A stretch of 64,000 nt of DNA from Pseudoclavibacter triregionum (lineage in GTDB: Bacteria > Actinomycetota > Actinomycetes > Actinomycetales > Microbacteriaceae), in contig OU365335.1 of the NCBI GenBank assembly GCA_910822395.1, positions 1,302,001 to 1,366,000 of the forward strand, given 5' to 3'. Below are positions 25,816 to 35,278 of the stretch, one piece after another; position 1 is the stretch's first letter, and every line of letters begins with the position of its first letter. Below the pieces are notes generated by a model. It was not told where the DNA came from. It ran no database searches and saw only the letters and a list, made by a program, of their open reading frames with translations. A program made the translations under genes and the position numbers.

Positions 25816-28487
25816 GCGGGCAGGGCATGAGCGCGCAGGGCATGAGCGCGAACGGCGCGGCCGCGCCGCGCACGATCGACGCCCAGGGCGGCCTCGACGC
25901 CGAGGGCTCGCGCCGCCTCACCGGCCGGACGGCCGTCGACCTCGCCGTCCTCGCCGGGCTCGCGCTCATCGCCGTGCTCGGCTTCGGCGCCGCCTACCGC
26001 GGCTGGGGCTTCCTCCTCGCCGCCGCCGGCGGCCTTCTCGTCGGCGGGGGAGCGGCGCTCCTCGCGCACCGCCTGCGCCTCAACCTCCTCAACACCGTCC
26101 TCATCGCGATCGCCGCGTACTTCCTCCTCGGCACGGGCTTCGCCATGCCGGGCACGGGCTTTCTCGGCGTCCTCCCGACGCTGCAGACGCTCTGGGCGCT
26201 CGCGGTCGGCGCCGTCGACTCGTGGCGGGATGCCGTCACCCTCGCGGCCCCCATCGAGAGCCCCGCCCACATGGGCGCGCTGCCGTACCTCGCGACCGCG
26301 CTGTCGATCCTCGCCTCCTGGCTCATCGCCCTGCGCTGGCTGCCCCGTCGGCCCGGCAGCGGCGCGAGCGCGGCCGTCGCGGTCGTCCCGCCGGCGCTCC
26401 TCTTCCTCCTCTCGCTCGTCATCGGCACGCACGAGCCGTTCTGGGGCGTCGCCCGCGGCATCGCCTTCGCGCTCCTCGCCCTCGTGTGGCTCGGGTGGCG
26501 GCGCGGCGTCGACTCGGTCGCGAGCGCCGAGGCGAAGGCGGGCCTGCGCCGCCGCCGCCTCGTCGGCACCGCCGCCGTCGCAGCCGCCGCGGTCGCCGTC
26601 ACGGGCGCGGGCGGATGGCTCGCCACCCCGGCCCTCGACGCGAGCCGGCTCGTCGTCCGCGACGAGGTCACGCCGCCCTTCGACCCGTACCCCTACGAGT
26701 CGCCGCTCGCCGGGTTCCGCGAGTACACGAAGCTCCTCCGCGAGACGACGCTCTTCACCGTGAGCGGCCTCTCGCAGGGCGACCGCCTCCGGATCGCCGC
26801 CCTCGACGAGTACACGGGCATGCGCTGGCAGACCGCGAGCCCCGAGCTCGCCGGCCCCGACTCCGGCTCGTACACGCTCATCGGCCGCGACCTCGCCCAG
26901 CCGCAGCTGCTCACCGCCTCCTCGACCCGCAGCCTCGAGGTGTACGTGAACGGCTACGACGACATCTGGCTCCCCACCATCGGCAGCCCGACCTCGCTCG
27001 ACCTCTCCGGCGGCTCGCTCTCCTCCCGCCGCTCGGAGCTGCGCTTCAACGAGCAGGCGGGCGCGGGCATGCTCATCGACGGCCTCCGCGAGGGCGACTC
27101 GTACCGCGTCGAGGCGGCGATCCAGGACGCCCCGCTCGAGGGCCAGCTCGACGACGTGCCGGTCGCGCCGCTGCAGCTCCCGCCGAGCCAGCCGGCGCCC
27201 GCGGCCCTCGTCGAGAAGATGCAGACCTTCACGGCCGGCGAGACCTCGCCGTACCTGCAGCTCCGCGCGATCGAGGAGGCCCTCAAGGCGCAGGGCTACC
27301 TCTCGCACGGCACGGCGAGCGACCAGGCGCCCTCCCGCGCCGGCCACGGCCTCGACCGCATGCAGGAGCTCTTCGGCCTCACCTACATGATCGGCGACGA
27401 GGAGCAGTACGCCGCGGCGATGGCGCTCATGGCCCGCGAGCTCGGCTACCCCTCGCGCGTCGTCGTGGGCTTCGCGCCCTCCGTGCCGAACGCCGGCGCG
27501 GCCGTCGAGGTGCGCGGCGAGGACATCACCGCCTGGGTCGAGGTGCCCTTCGAGGGCTTCGGCTGGGTCGCCTTCGACCCGACCCCCGAGCAGACCGACG
27601 CGCCGGTGAACACGGCCGTCCAGCCGCAGACGAAGCCCCGCGCGCAGGTCCGCCAGCCTCCGCAGACCGAGGCGCAGCCCGACGACCTCGTCACGGCCGC
27701 CGACCGCCCGGGCGAGGATGACCGCGAGAAGCCCGAGCAGTTCCCGGTCTGGGCGATCATCGCGATCGCGGCCGTCGGCATCCCGCTGCTCCTCCTGCTC
27801 GTGCCGCTGGGCGTCTTCGCCCTGCTGCGCTGGCTGCGGCGCCGCCGACGCGACCGGGGCTCGCCCGACGCCCGCATCGCGGGGGCCTGGGACGAGGCCG
27901 TCGACCGGATGGCCGAGCTCGGCTACGCCGTGCCCGAGCGGGAGACGCGGCCCGTCATGGCGCGCGCCCTCCATCCCGAGCTCGCGCCCGTCGCGCTCGC
28001 GGCCGACCGCGCCGTCTTCGGCGGCGGCGAGCCCGACGAGCAGGCGGTCCGCGCCGTGTGGGAGGACGCCGAGCGGATCGTCCGGCAGGCCGGCCTCGAC
28101 GCCTCGCCGTGGCGGCGCCTGCTCGCCCGCTTCCGGGCGGGCGGACGCGGCGGCGACGCCGCGCGCCGGGCCCGCGAGCGGCGAGAGGGCGCGATGACCG
28201 CCGAGCGCGCGGAGCTGCGGAACCGGATCATCCGCTCGCGCGGCGCCGACATGCCCGACCTCGACCAGCTCGCCCGCGTCGAGGGCATCGAGGTCTCGCC
28301 CGAGGCGCGCGCGATCGCGGAGGCGGAGCGCGTGGAGACGACCTCGATCGCGGTCGTGCGCGACGGGGGAGCGGGTGCCGTCGCGGGCGCCGCCGAGCGG
28401 GCCCAGTCCGCCGCGCCGTCCGCGGCCGCTGAGCCCTCCGCCGCCGTCCCCGCGTCCGCCGAGCCGGAGGGGGAGGAGCGCCGATGA
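25812..28487 (+). CDS. Transglutaminase-like membrane protein lacking catalytic Cys and His (pseudo-enzyme)
   Basis: This 891-residue protein starts at ATG 25812; the first residues are an odd repeat 'MSGQGMSAQGMSANG'. Several N-terminal helices (to about residue 275) lead to an extracellular TgpA/DUF3488-like core, one C-terminal helix (about 645-675), and a cytoplasmic tail. In the transglutaminase fold the active Cys position is Glu530 ('GDEEQYAAAMALMAREL'; active enzymes have GxCxxFA) and the His position is Thr573 ('EDITAWVEV'; normally HAWVEV). Asp589 remains. The paralogue at 54088 keeps Cys and His. A structural or peptidoglycan-binding role without catalysis is likely. It overlaps the ATPase gene by 4 nt. 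Confidence 0.82.
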   Translation: MSGQGMSAQGMSANGAAAPRTIDAQGGLDAEGSRRLTGRTAVDLAVLAGLALIAVLGFGAAYRGWGFLLAAAGGLLVGGGAALLAHRLRLNLLNTVLIAIAAYFLLGTGFAMPGTGFLGVLPTLQTLWALAVGAVDSWRDAVTLAAPIESPAHMGALPYLATALSILASWLIALRWLPRRPGSGASAAVAVVPPALLFLLSLVIGTHEPFWGVARGIAFALLALVWLGWRRGVDSVASAEAKAGLRRRRLVGTAAVAAAAVAVTGAGGWLATPALDASRLVVRDEVTPPFDPYPYESPLAGFREYTKLLRETTLFTVSGLSQGDRLRIAALDEYTGMRWQTASPELAGPDSGSYTLIGRDLAQPQLLTASSTRSLEVYVNGYDDIWLPTIGSPTSLDLSGGSLSSRRSELRFNEQAGAGMLIDGLREGDSYRVEAAIQDAPLEGQLDDVPVAPLQLPPSQPAPAALVEKMQTFTAGETSPYLQLRAIEEALKAQGYLSHGTASDQAPSRAGHGLDRMQELFGLTYMIGDEEQYAAAMALMARELGYPSRVVVGFAPSVPNAGAAVEVRGEDITAWVEVPFEGFGWVAFDPTPEQTDAPVNTAVQPQTKPRAQVRQPPQTEAQPDDLVTAADRPGEDDREKPEQFPVWAIIAIAAVGIPLLLLLVPLGVFALLRWLRRRRRDRGSPDARIAGAWDEAVDRMAELGYAVPERETRPVMARALHPELAPVALAADRAVFGGGEPDEQAVRAVWEDAERIVRQAGLDASPWRRLLARFRAGGRGGDAARRARERREGAMTAERAELRNRIIRSRGADMPDLDQLARVEGIEVSPEARAIAEAERVETTSIAVVRDGGAGAVAGAAERAQSAAPSAAAEPSAAVPASAEPEGEERR

Positions 28488-31400
28488 AGATCAACCTCAC
28501 GCTCGTCCGCCCCGGCAGCCGCCAGGTCGACCTCACGCTCACCGCCGAGCCGACGACCCCGATCGTCGACATCGCGCGCGAGATCTACAACGCCGACCCG
28601 GAGCGGGAGGGCGCGCCGCTCGGCGTCGAGGACCGCATCTCCCTCCGCCTCCATACGCCGCCGGACGAGCAGGGCCGCTCGACGAGCCGCGTCCTCGACT
28701 ACGCGACCCCGCTCGCCGACTCGAGCCTCGCGGGCGGCGCCTACGTGTCGCTCGCGAACGCCGTCGAGGCGAAGGAGGGCCACGAGACCCGCCGGCGCGG
28801 CGCCGCGAAGATCACCGTGCTCTCCGGCGCCGACGACGGGCGCGAGTTCTCCGTCGGCCACGGCTCCTCGACGATCGGCCGCGATCCGGGCCAGGACATC
28901 GTCCTCCGCGACGAGCTCGTCTCGAAGGCGCACGCCCGCCTCAACATCTCCGACGTCGCCGAGGTCATCGACATGGGCTCGGCGAACGGCACTCGCGTGA
29001 ACGGCGAGCTCATCACGCGCGCGAACGTCACCCGGAACGACGTCGTCACCGTCGGCTCGACCTCGTTCATGATCGAGGTCGCCGCGCTCGGCGCCGGCGC
29101 CGACCTCGGCGGCGTCGTCTCGCTCAACCGCTCGCCGCGCCTCGACCCGCAGTACGCGGGCCGCGAGATCATCGCCCCCGAGCCGCCGGAGAAGCCGAAG
29201 CCCGCGCATCTGCCGTGGACGATGTTCCTCATCCCGCTCGTCATGGGCCCGATCTTCCTGCTCGCGGGCCGCGGTCCGGCGTCGATGATCTTCATGCTCA
29301 TGATGCCGCTCATGGCGCTCGGCATGTACCTCGACAACTCGCGCCGCTCGAAGAAGGAGTGGAAGGACGCCCGCGTCGAGTTCGCGGCGGCCGTCGACGC
29401 GACCGCCGACGAGATCGACGAGGAGCACCGCCTCGAGCGGGCCATGCGGCTCAAGGAGGCGCCGAGCGTCGCCGAGATCATCGACGACGCCTTCTCGCGG
29501 GGGCCGCTGCTGTGGACCCGGCGCCCTGAGCACGACGCCTACCTCAAGCTCCGCCTCGGCATCGGCTCGATGGCGAGCCGCATCGAGATGAAGATGCCGA
29601 CGAGCAAGAAGGGCCTGCCCGAGATGTGGCGGGACCTCCGCCGCCTCGAGGCGCATGGCTCGACCGTCCACGACGTGCCCGTCGTCGAGAACCTCCGCTC
29701 CTCCTCGAACCTCGGCGTCGGCGGGCAGCGGGCCGTCGCGGTCGGCGTCGCCCGCGCGATCGCCATCCAGATCGCCGGCCTCCACTCGCCGGCCGAGCTC
29801 GCCATCGCCGCCGTCGCCTCGACCGAGTCGGCGCGCGACTGGCACTGGCTGCGCTGGCTGCCGCACGTCACGGGCGGGCACTCGCCGCTCGGCGGCGAGC
29901 CGCTCGCCGCGGGCACCGAGCCCGTGGGCCGCATGACGACCGCGCTCGAGGACCTCCTCGAGCTGCGCCGCACGGGGTCCGGGCCGGGCGCCGCGGCGAG
30001 CTCCGGCAGCGCCGACGAGCTCCCCTCGCCCACGCTCCCGACCGTCGTCCTCATCGTCGAGGACGACGCGCCCGTCGAGCGCGCCCGCCTCATCCAGCTC
30101 GCCGAGCAGGGCCCGGCCTACGGCATCCACCTCCTCTGGGTCGCCGGCTCGCTCGCGCGCATCCCGGCCGCCTGCCGCACCTACCTCGAGCTCAGCCCCG
30201 CGTCCGGCGACGCCGTCGCGGGCTTCGTGCGCACCGGGCTCGGCGTGCAGCCGGTCGTCTGCGACCTCGTCGACCACGCCGGCGCGGAGGCCTTCGCCCG
30301 CGCCCTCACCCCCGTCGAGGACGCGAGCGCCCGCATCGACGACGCGAGCGACCTGCCGCGCTCCATCAACTTCCTCTCGATCGTCGGCACCGAGATCGCC
30401 GAGAGCCCGGACGCCATCCTCGAGCGCTGGGGCGAGACGCACTCGATCCTCACCGGCCCGCTCGCCTCGAAGCAGATCGGGAAGCAGCGCTCGACCCTCC
30501 GCGCCGTGTTCGGCATGGCGGCGGGGGAGCCCTTCGCGATCGACCTCCGCACCGACGGCCCCCATGCCCTCGTCGGCGGCACGACGGGATCCGGAAAGTC
30601 GGAGTTCCTCCAGGCGTGGGTGCTCGGCATGGCCACCGCCCACTCGCCGCAGCGCGTCTCGTTCCTCTTCGTCGACTACAAGGGCGGCTCGGCCTTCGCC
30701 GAGTGCACGAAGCTGCCGCACTGCGTCGGCATCGTCACCGACCTCTCGCAGCACATGGTCTACCGGGCGCTCACCTCGCTGCGCGCCGAGCTCCACTACC
30801 GCGAGCACCTCTTCAACCGGAAGAAGGTGAAGGACCTCATCGAGCTCGAGCGCTCGGGCGACACGGAGGTCCCGCCCGCGCTCATCATCATCGTCGACGA
30901 GTTCGCGGCCCTCGTGAACGAGGTGCCGGAGTTCGTCGACGGCATGGTCGACATCGCCCAGCGAGGCCGCTCGCTCGGCCTCCACATGGTGCTCGCGACC
31001 CAGCGCCCCGCGGGCGTCATCCGCGACAACCTCCGCGCGAACACGAACCTCCGCATCGCGCTGCGCATGGCCGACGAGGACGACTCGAAGGACATCCTCG
31101 GCACGAAGATGGCCGCCCACTTCGACTCCGCGACCCCCGGCCGCGGCGCCGCGAAGACCGGCCCCGGCCGCATCCGCGCCTTCCAGTCCGGCTACGCGGG
31201 CGGCTGGACGAGCGGCGAGAAGGAGCCGAGCCGCGTGCTCGTCGAGGAGCTTCGCTTCGGCCGCGCCATCCAGTGGGAGCCGCCGAAGGACCCGGACGCC
31301 GCGCGGAAGAAGGAGGAGCTCGCGAAGCGGCCGAACGACATGAAGCGGATCGTCGGCACGGTCATGAGGGCCCGCGAGATCGCCGAGATCCCGGAGCTTC

Positions 31401-32947
31401 GCCGCCCGTGGCTGCCCGAGCTCGAGCCGACCTACGACCTCGCGCAGCTGCCGAACCCGCGCCTCGACACCGAGATCCTCCTCGGCGTCTGCGACCGCCC
31501 GGCCGAGCAGTCGCAGCCGACGATGTCCTGGTTCCCCGACCGCGACGGCAACTTCGCCGTCATGGGCACCGGCGGCTCGGGCAAGTCGAGCGCGCTGCGC
31601 ACGATCGCCGTCTCGGCGGGCATCAGCGCGAAGGGCGGGCCCATCCACGTCTACGGCCTCGACTTCGCGGGCGGCGGCCTCGCGATGCTCGAGACGCTCC
31701 CGCACGTCGGCGCCGTGCTCTCGGCCGACGAGGAGGACCGCATCGGACGGCTCCTGCGCACCATCCAGAAGGAGATCGACGACCGCGTCCTCCGCTACTC
31801 GGAGGCGCGCGCCGCGACGATCACGGAGTACCGCCAGATCGCGGGCCGCCCCGAGGAGCCGCGCATCCTCATCCTCCTCGACGGCTTCCGGCTCTTCCGC
31901 GACACCTATGAGTCGAACATCCGCATGCCGTTCTGGCCGATCTTCGAGCAGATCGCGAGCGACGGCCGCCAGGTGGGCGTGCACCTCATCATCACCGCCG
32001 ACCGCGTGGGCGGGATCCCCATGTCGCTGAGCTCGTCGATCCAGCGCCGGCTCATCCTCCGCCTCACGAGCCGCGACGACTACGCCTCGGCGAACGTGCC
32101 GAAGGACATCCTCACCCCGGCCTCGCCTCCCGGCCGCGGCATCCTCGACGGGCTCGAGCTCCAGCTCGGCGTGCTCGGCGGCGACTCGAACGTCGCGGTG
32201 CAGTCGCGGCAGCTCGAGGCCCTCGCCGCCTCGATGCGCCGGGCCGGGCTCTCGGAGGCGCCGGGCGTCGCGTCGCTCCCCGAGGTCGTGCCCTTCTCGG
32301 CCCTCGGCGGGCAGCGCCCCGAGGCGATCGCCATCGGCATCGGCGACGAGGAGCTCGCGCCGCTGCGCATCGAGCCCGTCGGCGCCTTCGTCGTCACCGG
32401 CCCTCCCGGCTGCGGCAAGACGACCGCCCTCGTCACGATCGGCACGGCGCTGCGCGTCGCGAAGCCGGCCGCCCGCATCTACCTCATCTCCGGCCGGCGC
32501 TCGACGATCGCGGCGACGGGGCCCTGGTCGCACGCGACGCACGACCACGAGGAGATCCTCGAGCTGCTCGAGGACCTTGGGGAGGAGCTCGCCCGCGGCA
32601 CGCTCCAGCCCGGCGAGATCACGGTCGTGCTCGAGTACCTCGCCGACTTCGGCGGGACGCCCCTCGAGCGCCAGCTCGAGCCCATCGTCAAGGAGCTCAT
32701 CAAGCAGGACCAGTTCGTCGTCGCCGAGAACGAGCTCGCCACGTGGAGCCAGATCTACGGCATCGGCGGCGCGCTCCGCGCGAAGCGCCGGGGCATCATC
32801 CTCCAGCCCGCCGAGGGCGAGGCCGACAACGTGCTCTCGACGCCCCTCGGCCGCATCAAGCGCGGCACCCTGCCCGTGGGCCGCGGCTTCTACGTCGCGC
32901 AGGCGAAGGCGGTCAAGGTCCAGATGGGCATCGTCGAGGGCGCGTAG
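28484..32947 (+). CDS. EssC/EccC-type FtsK/SpoIIIE secretion ATPase with ubiquitin-like and FHA N-terminus
   Basis: This 1487-residue protein starts at ATG 28484, overlapping the previous stop. Residues 1-85 look like a ubiquitin-like (YukD/EsaB-type) domain, 105-200 an FHA domain ('STIGRDPGQDIVLRDELVSK' and 'GSANGTRVNG'), and 244-285 two membrane helices. Three FtsK-type ATPase domains follow: D1 with GTTGSGKS (699-706) and Walker B ending D805-E806; D2 with GTGGSGKS (1028-1035) but DG in place of DE in Walker B; D3 with GPPGCGKT (1306-1313) and a degenerate Walker B ('VVLEYLADF'). This is the motor of type VII secretion, which moves WXG100 substrates across the membrane. Fusion to FHA is the EssC pattern of Firmicutes, not that of mycobacterial EccC. 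Confidence 0.92.
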   Translation: MKINLTLVRPGSRQVDLTLTAEPTTPIVDIAREIYNADPEREGAPLGVEDRISLRLHTPPDEQGRSTSRVLDYATPLADSSLAGGAYVSLANAVEAKEGHETRRRGAAKITVLSGADDGREFSVGHGSSTIGRDPGQDIVLRDELVSKAHARLNISDVAEVIDMGSANGTRVNGELITRANVTRNDVVTVGSTSFMIEVAALGAGADLGGVVSLNRSPRLDPQYAGREIIAPEPPEKPKPAHLPWTMFLIPLVMGPIFLLAGRGPASMIFMLMMPLMALGMYLDNSRRSKKEWKDARVEFAAAVDATADEIDEEHRLERAMRLKEAPSVAEIIDDAFSRGPLLWTRRPEHDAYLKLRLGIGSMASRIEMKMPTSKKGLPEMWRDLRRLEAHGSTVHDVPVVENLRSSSNLGVGGQRAVAVGVARAIAIQIAGLHSPAELAIAAVASTESARDWHWLRWLPHVTGGHSPLGGEPLAAGTEPVGRMTTALEDLLELRRTGSGPGAAASSGSADELPSPTLPTVVLIVEDDAPVERARLIQLAEQGPAYGIHLLWVAGSLARIPAACRTYLELSPASGDAVAGFVRTGLGVQPVVCDLVDHAGAEAFARALTPVEDASARIDDASDLPRSINFLSIVGTEIAESPDAILERWGETHSILTGPLASKQIGKQRSTLRAVFGMAAGEPFAIDLRTDGPHALVGGTTGSGKSEFLQAWVLGMATAHSPQRVSFLFVDYKGGSAFAECTKLPHCVGIVTDLSQHMVYRALTSLRAELHYREHLFNRKKVKDLIELERSGDTEVPPALIIIVDEFAALVNEVPEFVDGMVDIAQRGRSLGLHMVLATQRPAGVIRDNLRANTNLRIALRMADEDDSKDILGTKMAAHFDSATPGRGAAKTGPGRIRAFQSGYAGGWTSGEKEPSRVLVEELRFGRAIQWEPPKDPDAARKKEELAKRPNDMKRIVGTVMRAREIAEIPELRRPWLPELEPTYDLAQLPNPRLDTEILLGVCDRPAEQSQPTMSWFPDRDGNFAVMGTGGSGKSSALRTIAVSAGISAKGGPIHVYGLDFAGGGLAMLETLPHVGAVLSADEEDRIGRLLRTIQKEIDDRVLRYSEARAATITEYRQIAGRPEEPRILILLDGFRLFRDTYESNIRMPFWPIFEQIASDGRQVGVHLIITADRVGGIPMSLSSSIQRRLILRLTSRDDYASANVPKDILTPASPPGRGILDGLELQLGVLGGDSNVAVQSRQLEALAASMRRAGLSEAPGVASLPEVVPFSALGGQRPEAIAIGIGDEELAPLRIEPVGAFVVTGPPGCGKTTALVTIGTALRVAKPAARIYLISGRRSTIAATGPWSHATHDHEEILELLEDLGEELARGTLQPGEITVVLEYLADFGGTPLERQLEPIVKELIKQDQFVVAENELATWSQIYGIGGALRAKRRGIILQPAEGEADNVLSTPLGRIKRGTLPVGRGFYVAQAKAVKVQMGIVEGA

Positions 32948-33028
32948 CCCACCCGATCCGGCGCGCCCGGGCGGAGAACCCCCGGTCACGAGACGATCCC
33001 GAAACCGCGCCGAAATGTTCCGTGTGCG

Positions 33029-33034
33029 TACGAT
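33029..33034 (+). promoter_or_regulatory. -10-like box before the permease gene
   Basis: TACGAT lies 73 nt before the ATG at 33108 within a 160-nt gap that has no other gene. The -35 region is not clear. It suggests the permease is transcribed separately from the ATPase. Confidence 0.35.
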
Positions 33035-33107
33035 GTGGGTTTCCCCAGCACATCGAGCGCTCGGCAATCCCCCCCTGAGCGGGGCGCTCCCCGAGAAGGA
33101 CGAGCTC

Positions 33108-34697
33108 ATGTCCGTGCGATTCGAACCCGCCGCCTCGAGCGGCTCCGCGTCTGCAGCCGCCGACGGCACCACGGCCGCGGCCCCCGGCGCGCCCGCCGAC
33201 GGCACGGCCCTCCCCGAGGGCGTGAAGCCCCTGCGCCAGCGCCACGTCACGATGATCGCCCTCGGCGGCATCATCGGCGCGAGCCTCTTCGTGGGCTCGG
33301 GCCAGGTCATCCGCGACGTCGGCCCCGCCGCGATCCTCTCCTGCGCCCTCGGCGGCCTCCTCGTCGTCCTCGTCATGCGCATGCTCGGCGAGATGGCGAC
33401 GACGCGCCCCGCCGTCGGCTCCTTCATGGAGTACGCCCGCATCGGCCCTGGCCCCTGGGCCGGCTACTCGATCGGCTGGCTCTCCTGGTACTTCTGGGTC
33501 GGCGTCATCGCCTTCGAGGCCGTCGTCGCCGGCGACGTCCTCCACGGATGGCTGCCCGACGCGGCCGCGTGGCTCCTCGCCGCCATCTCGCTCCTCGTGC
33601 TCGCCGCGACGAACCTCATCTCGCTGCGCTCCTTCGGCGAGACCGAGTTCTGGCTCGCGAGCATCAAGGTCGCGACGATCATCGTCTTCCTCATCGTCGG
33701 AGCCCTGTTCGTCCTCGGCCTCTGGCCGAACGCCACCTTCGCCGTGCCGAACCTCTGGCAGCAGGAGGGCGGCTTCATGCCGAACGGCATCCAGGCCGTC
33801 ATCGCCGGCGTCGCCGTCGTGATCTTCTCCTACTTCGGCACCGAGATCGCCACGATGGCCGGCGCCGAGTCGGACGACCCCGCCCGCGGCATCAAGCGCG
33901 CCACGAACTCGGTCATCTGGCGGATCATGCTCTTCTACGTCGGCGGCGTGACGCTCCTCGTCATGATGATCCCGTGGGCGACCTCCTCGAAGACTCCCGG
34001 CCCGTTCGTGCAGGCCTTCGAGATGTTCGGCATCCCCTACGCGGGCCTCGTCATCCAGATCGTCGTCCTCACGGCCGCCATCTCGGTGCTCAACTCGGGC
34101 ATCTACTCGGCCTCGCGCATGCCCATGGCGCTCTCGCACAAGTCGTTCGCCCCGAAGGCGCTCGGCCGCCGCTCGGGCCACGGCGTCCCGACCTGGGCCG
34201 TCCTCGTCACGTCGGTCGTCGTGCTCGCGATCGTCGCGATCAACTACGCGCTGCCCAAGGGCGCCTTCGACTTCATCATGAACTCGGCCGGCGCCGTCGC
34301 CCTCTTCGTCTACGCGTTCATCGCCGTGACGCAGATGGTGCTCCGCAACCGCATGCCGAAGTCGGTCCAGGACAAGCTCCAGCTCAGGATGTGGCTGCAC
34401 CCCTGGGGCGCGATCCTCGTCATGGCGATGGTCGCCGGTGTCGTCGTCGTCATGCTCGTCCTCAGCGACGACTCGCGCCAGCAGGTGCTCCTCTCGCTCG
34501 GCTGCTTCGCGCTCCTGCTCGTGCTGTGGCGGCTCGTCCACCGCACCGCGATCAAGCGGGGCGTCATCCCGGAGGGCACGCCGATGTTCGGCCGCGCCCC
34601 CGGCGACGACAAGCTCATCGACGAGTCGCTCGTCGTGCCGGGCTCGCCCGAGGCCGCGGCGATCCGCCCGGATCTCCACCGGGCTGCGGACGCCTGA
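33108..34697 (+). CDS. Amino-acid permease, APC superfamily (GabP/AAT family)
   Basis: This 529-residue protein starts at ATG 33108 behind GAGAAGGA. After a 40-residue Ala-rich cytoplasmic lead, it shows the family signature 'MIALGGIIGASLFVGSG' in helix 1 and 'SYFGTEIATMAGAESDDPA' in the helix 6-7 region; about 12 membrane helices can be counted. Such proteins import amino acids or GABA with protons. Substrate is not determined. It lies between the secretion ATPase and the WXG100 genes but has no evident functional tie to them. Confidence 0.9.
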   Translation: MSVRFEPAASSGSASAAADGTTAAAPGAPADGTALPEGVKPLRQRHVTMIALGGIIGASLFVGSGQVIRDVGPAAILSCALGGLLVVLVMRMLGEMATTRPAVGSFMEYARIGPGPWAGYSIGWLSWYFWVGVIAFEAVVAGDVLHGWLPDAAAWLLAAISLLVLAATNLISLRSFGETEFWLASIKVATIIVFLIVGALFVLGLWPNATFAVPNLWQQEGGFMPNGIQAVIAGVAVVIFSYFGTEIATMAGAESDDPARGIKRATNSVIWRIMLFYVGGVTLLVMMIPWATSSKTPGPFVQAFEMFGIPYAGLVIQIVVLTAAISVLNSGIYSASRMPMALSHKSFAPKALGRRSGHGVPTWAVLVTSVVVLAIVAINYALPKGAFDFIMNSAGAVALFVYAFIAVTQMVLRNRMPKSVQDKLQLRMWLHPWGAILVMAMVAGVVVVMLVLSDDSRQQVLLSLGCFALLLVLWRLVHRTAIKRGVIPEGTPMFGRAPGDDKLIDESLVVPGSPEAAAIRPDLHRAADA

Positions 34698-34734
34698 CCC
34701 GCGCATCTCGTCGCCCGGTCCTCCGGGGCGTCGC

Positions 34735-34752
34735 ATGGGGACTCCTCCCCAT
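34735..34752. promoter_or_regulatory. Palindromic operator at WXG100 promoter 1
   Basis: ATGGGGAC-TC-CTCCCCAT has near-perfect 8-bp arms (one mismatch) and a 2-nt spacer. It touches the -35 box TTGAGG at 34752. The same sequence with perfect arms occurs twice at the same place before WXG100 gene 2. An unidentified dimeric regulator probably binds. Confidence 0.65.
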
Positions 34753-34780
34753 TGAGGCGTCCCGGAGGCGTTTCTACAGT
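34752..34780 (+). promoter_or_regulatory. Promoter of WXG100 gene 1
   Basis: TTGAGG (34752-34757), a 17-nt spacer and TACAGT (34775-34780). The transcribed part GTGTTCCTGCAGGGAGTGGG is nearly identical to that of WXG100 gene 2. The leader is about 47 nt, ending in AAAGGA before the ATG. Confidence 0.8.
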
Positions 34781-34833
34781 GGTCGTGTTCCTGCAGGGAG
34801 TGGGACGACGAACAGCGAGCGAAAGGAATCCTC

Positions 34834-35109
34834 ATGGGCACCGGCATGAAGGGCATGAACGTCGAGCGGGGCAACCAGGTCCTCGGTCAGATCCAGGTCC
34901 GCATCGGCATGGTCGAGGGCGAGATCACGAAGATGGAGGCCGTGAAGGCGGCCCTCGAGGCGAACTGGCACGGCCCGGACTCGACGGCGATGATCGCCCG
35001 CGTCGAGACGAACATCGGCGAGATGAAGCACATCGTCACGCAGCTCGAGGAGCGCAAGACGGAGCTCCAGGAGGACGTCAACGAGCAGTCGCAGACCTCG
35101 GCCAAGTAG
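34834..35109 (+). CDS. WXG100 family secreted protein 1 (ESAT-6-like)
   Basis: This 91-residue protein starts at ATG 34834. Two predicted helices flank the turn W45-H46-G47, the WxG motif that defines ESAT-6/CFP-10-like substrates of type VII secretion. No signal peptide is present. The C-terminus 'NEQSQTSAK' shares an EQxxTSAx pattern with the other two WXG100 proteins here, and the mycobacterial YxxxD/E secretion motif is absent. It is expressed from its own promoter and ended by a strong terminator. It may form dimers with one of its neighbours and be exported by the ATPase at 28484. Confidence 0.9.
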   Translation: MGTGMKGMNVERGNQVLGQIQVRIGMVEGEITKMEAVKAALEANWHGPDSTAMIARVETNIGEMKHIVTQLEERKTELQEDVNEQSQTSAK

Positions 35110-35138
35110 CCGTCGTCGGCGATCGCGCGCCGCGCAGA

Positions 35139-35163
35139 GGCGGGGCCCCTCGGGGGCCCCGCC
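35139..35163 (+). terminator. Terminator after WXG100 gene 1
   Basis: GGCGGGGCCCC (35139-35149) and GGGGCCCCGCC (35153-35163) form a perfect 11-bp stem with a TCG loop, followed by TTCGTCGT. Confidence 0.75.
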
Positions 35164-35240
35164 TTCGTCGTGCGCGGCTCGAGATCCCATGCCCGACCGG
35201 ATCGTCCGCCGTGGCCGTCCGCCCGCCGGCGGGCGTCGAC

Positions 35241-35278
35241 ATGGGGAGACCTCCCCATTGATGGGGAGTCCTCCCCAT
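35241..35278. promoter_or_regulatory. Two tandem palindromic operators at WXG100 promoter 2
   Basis: Two perfect palindromes, ATGGGGAG-AC-CTCCCCAT (35241-35258) and ATGGGGAG-TC-CTCCCCAT (35261-35278), are exactly 20 bp apart, close to two helical turns, so bound dimers would sit on the same face. The second touches the -35 box. A repressor or an activator contacting RNA polymerase are both possible. Confidence 0.75.

Noticed and set aside
27923-33442. Antisense ORF of 1839 codons on the minus strand
   Set aside because: It mirrors the transglutaminase-like, ATPase and permease genes. Stop codons are rare on the opposite strand of such GC-rich DNA; its translation is Arg/Ala/Asp/Glu/Gly-rich low complexity without any domain.
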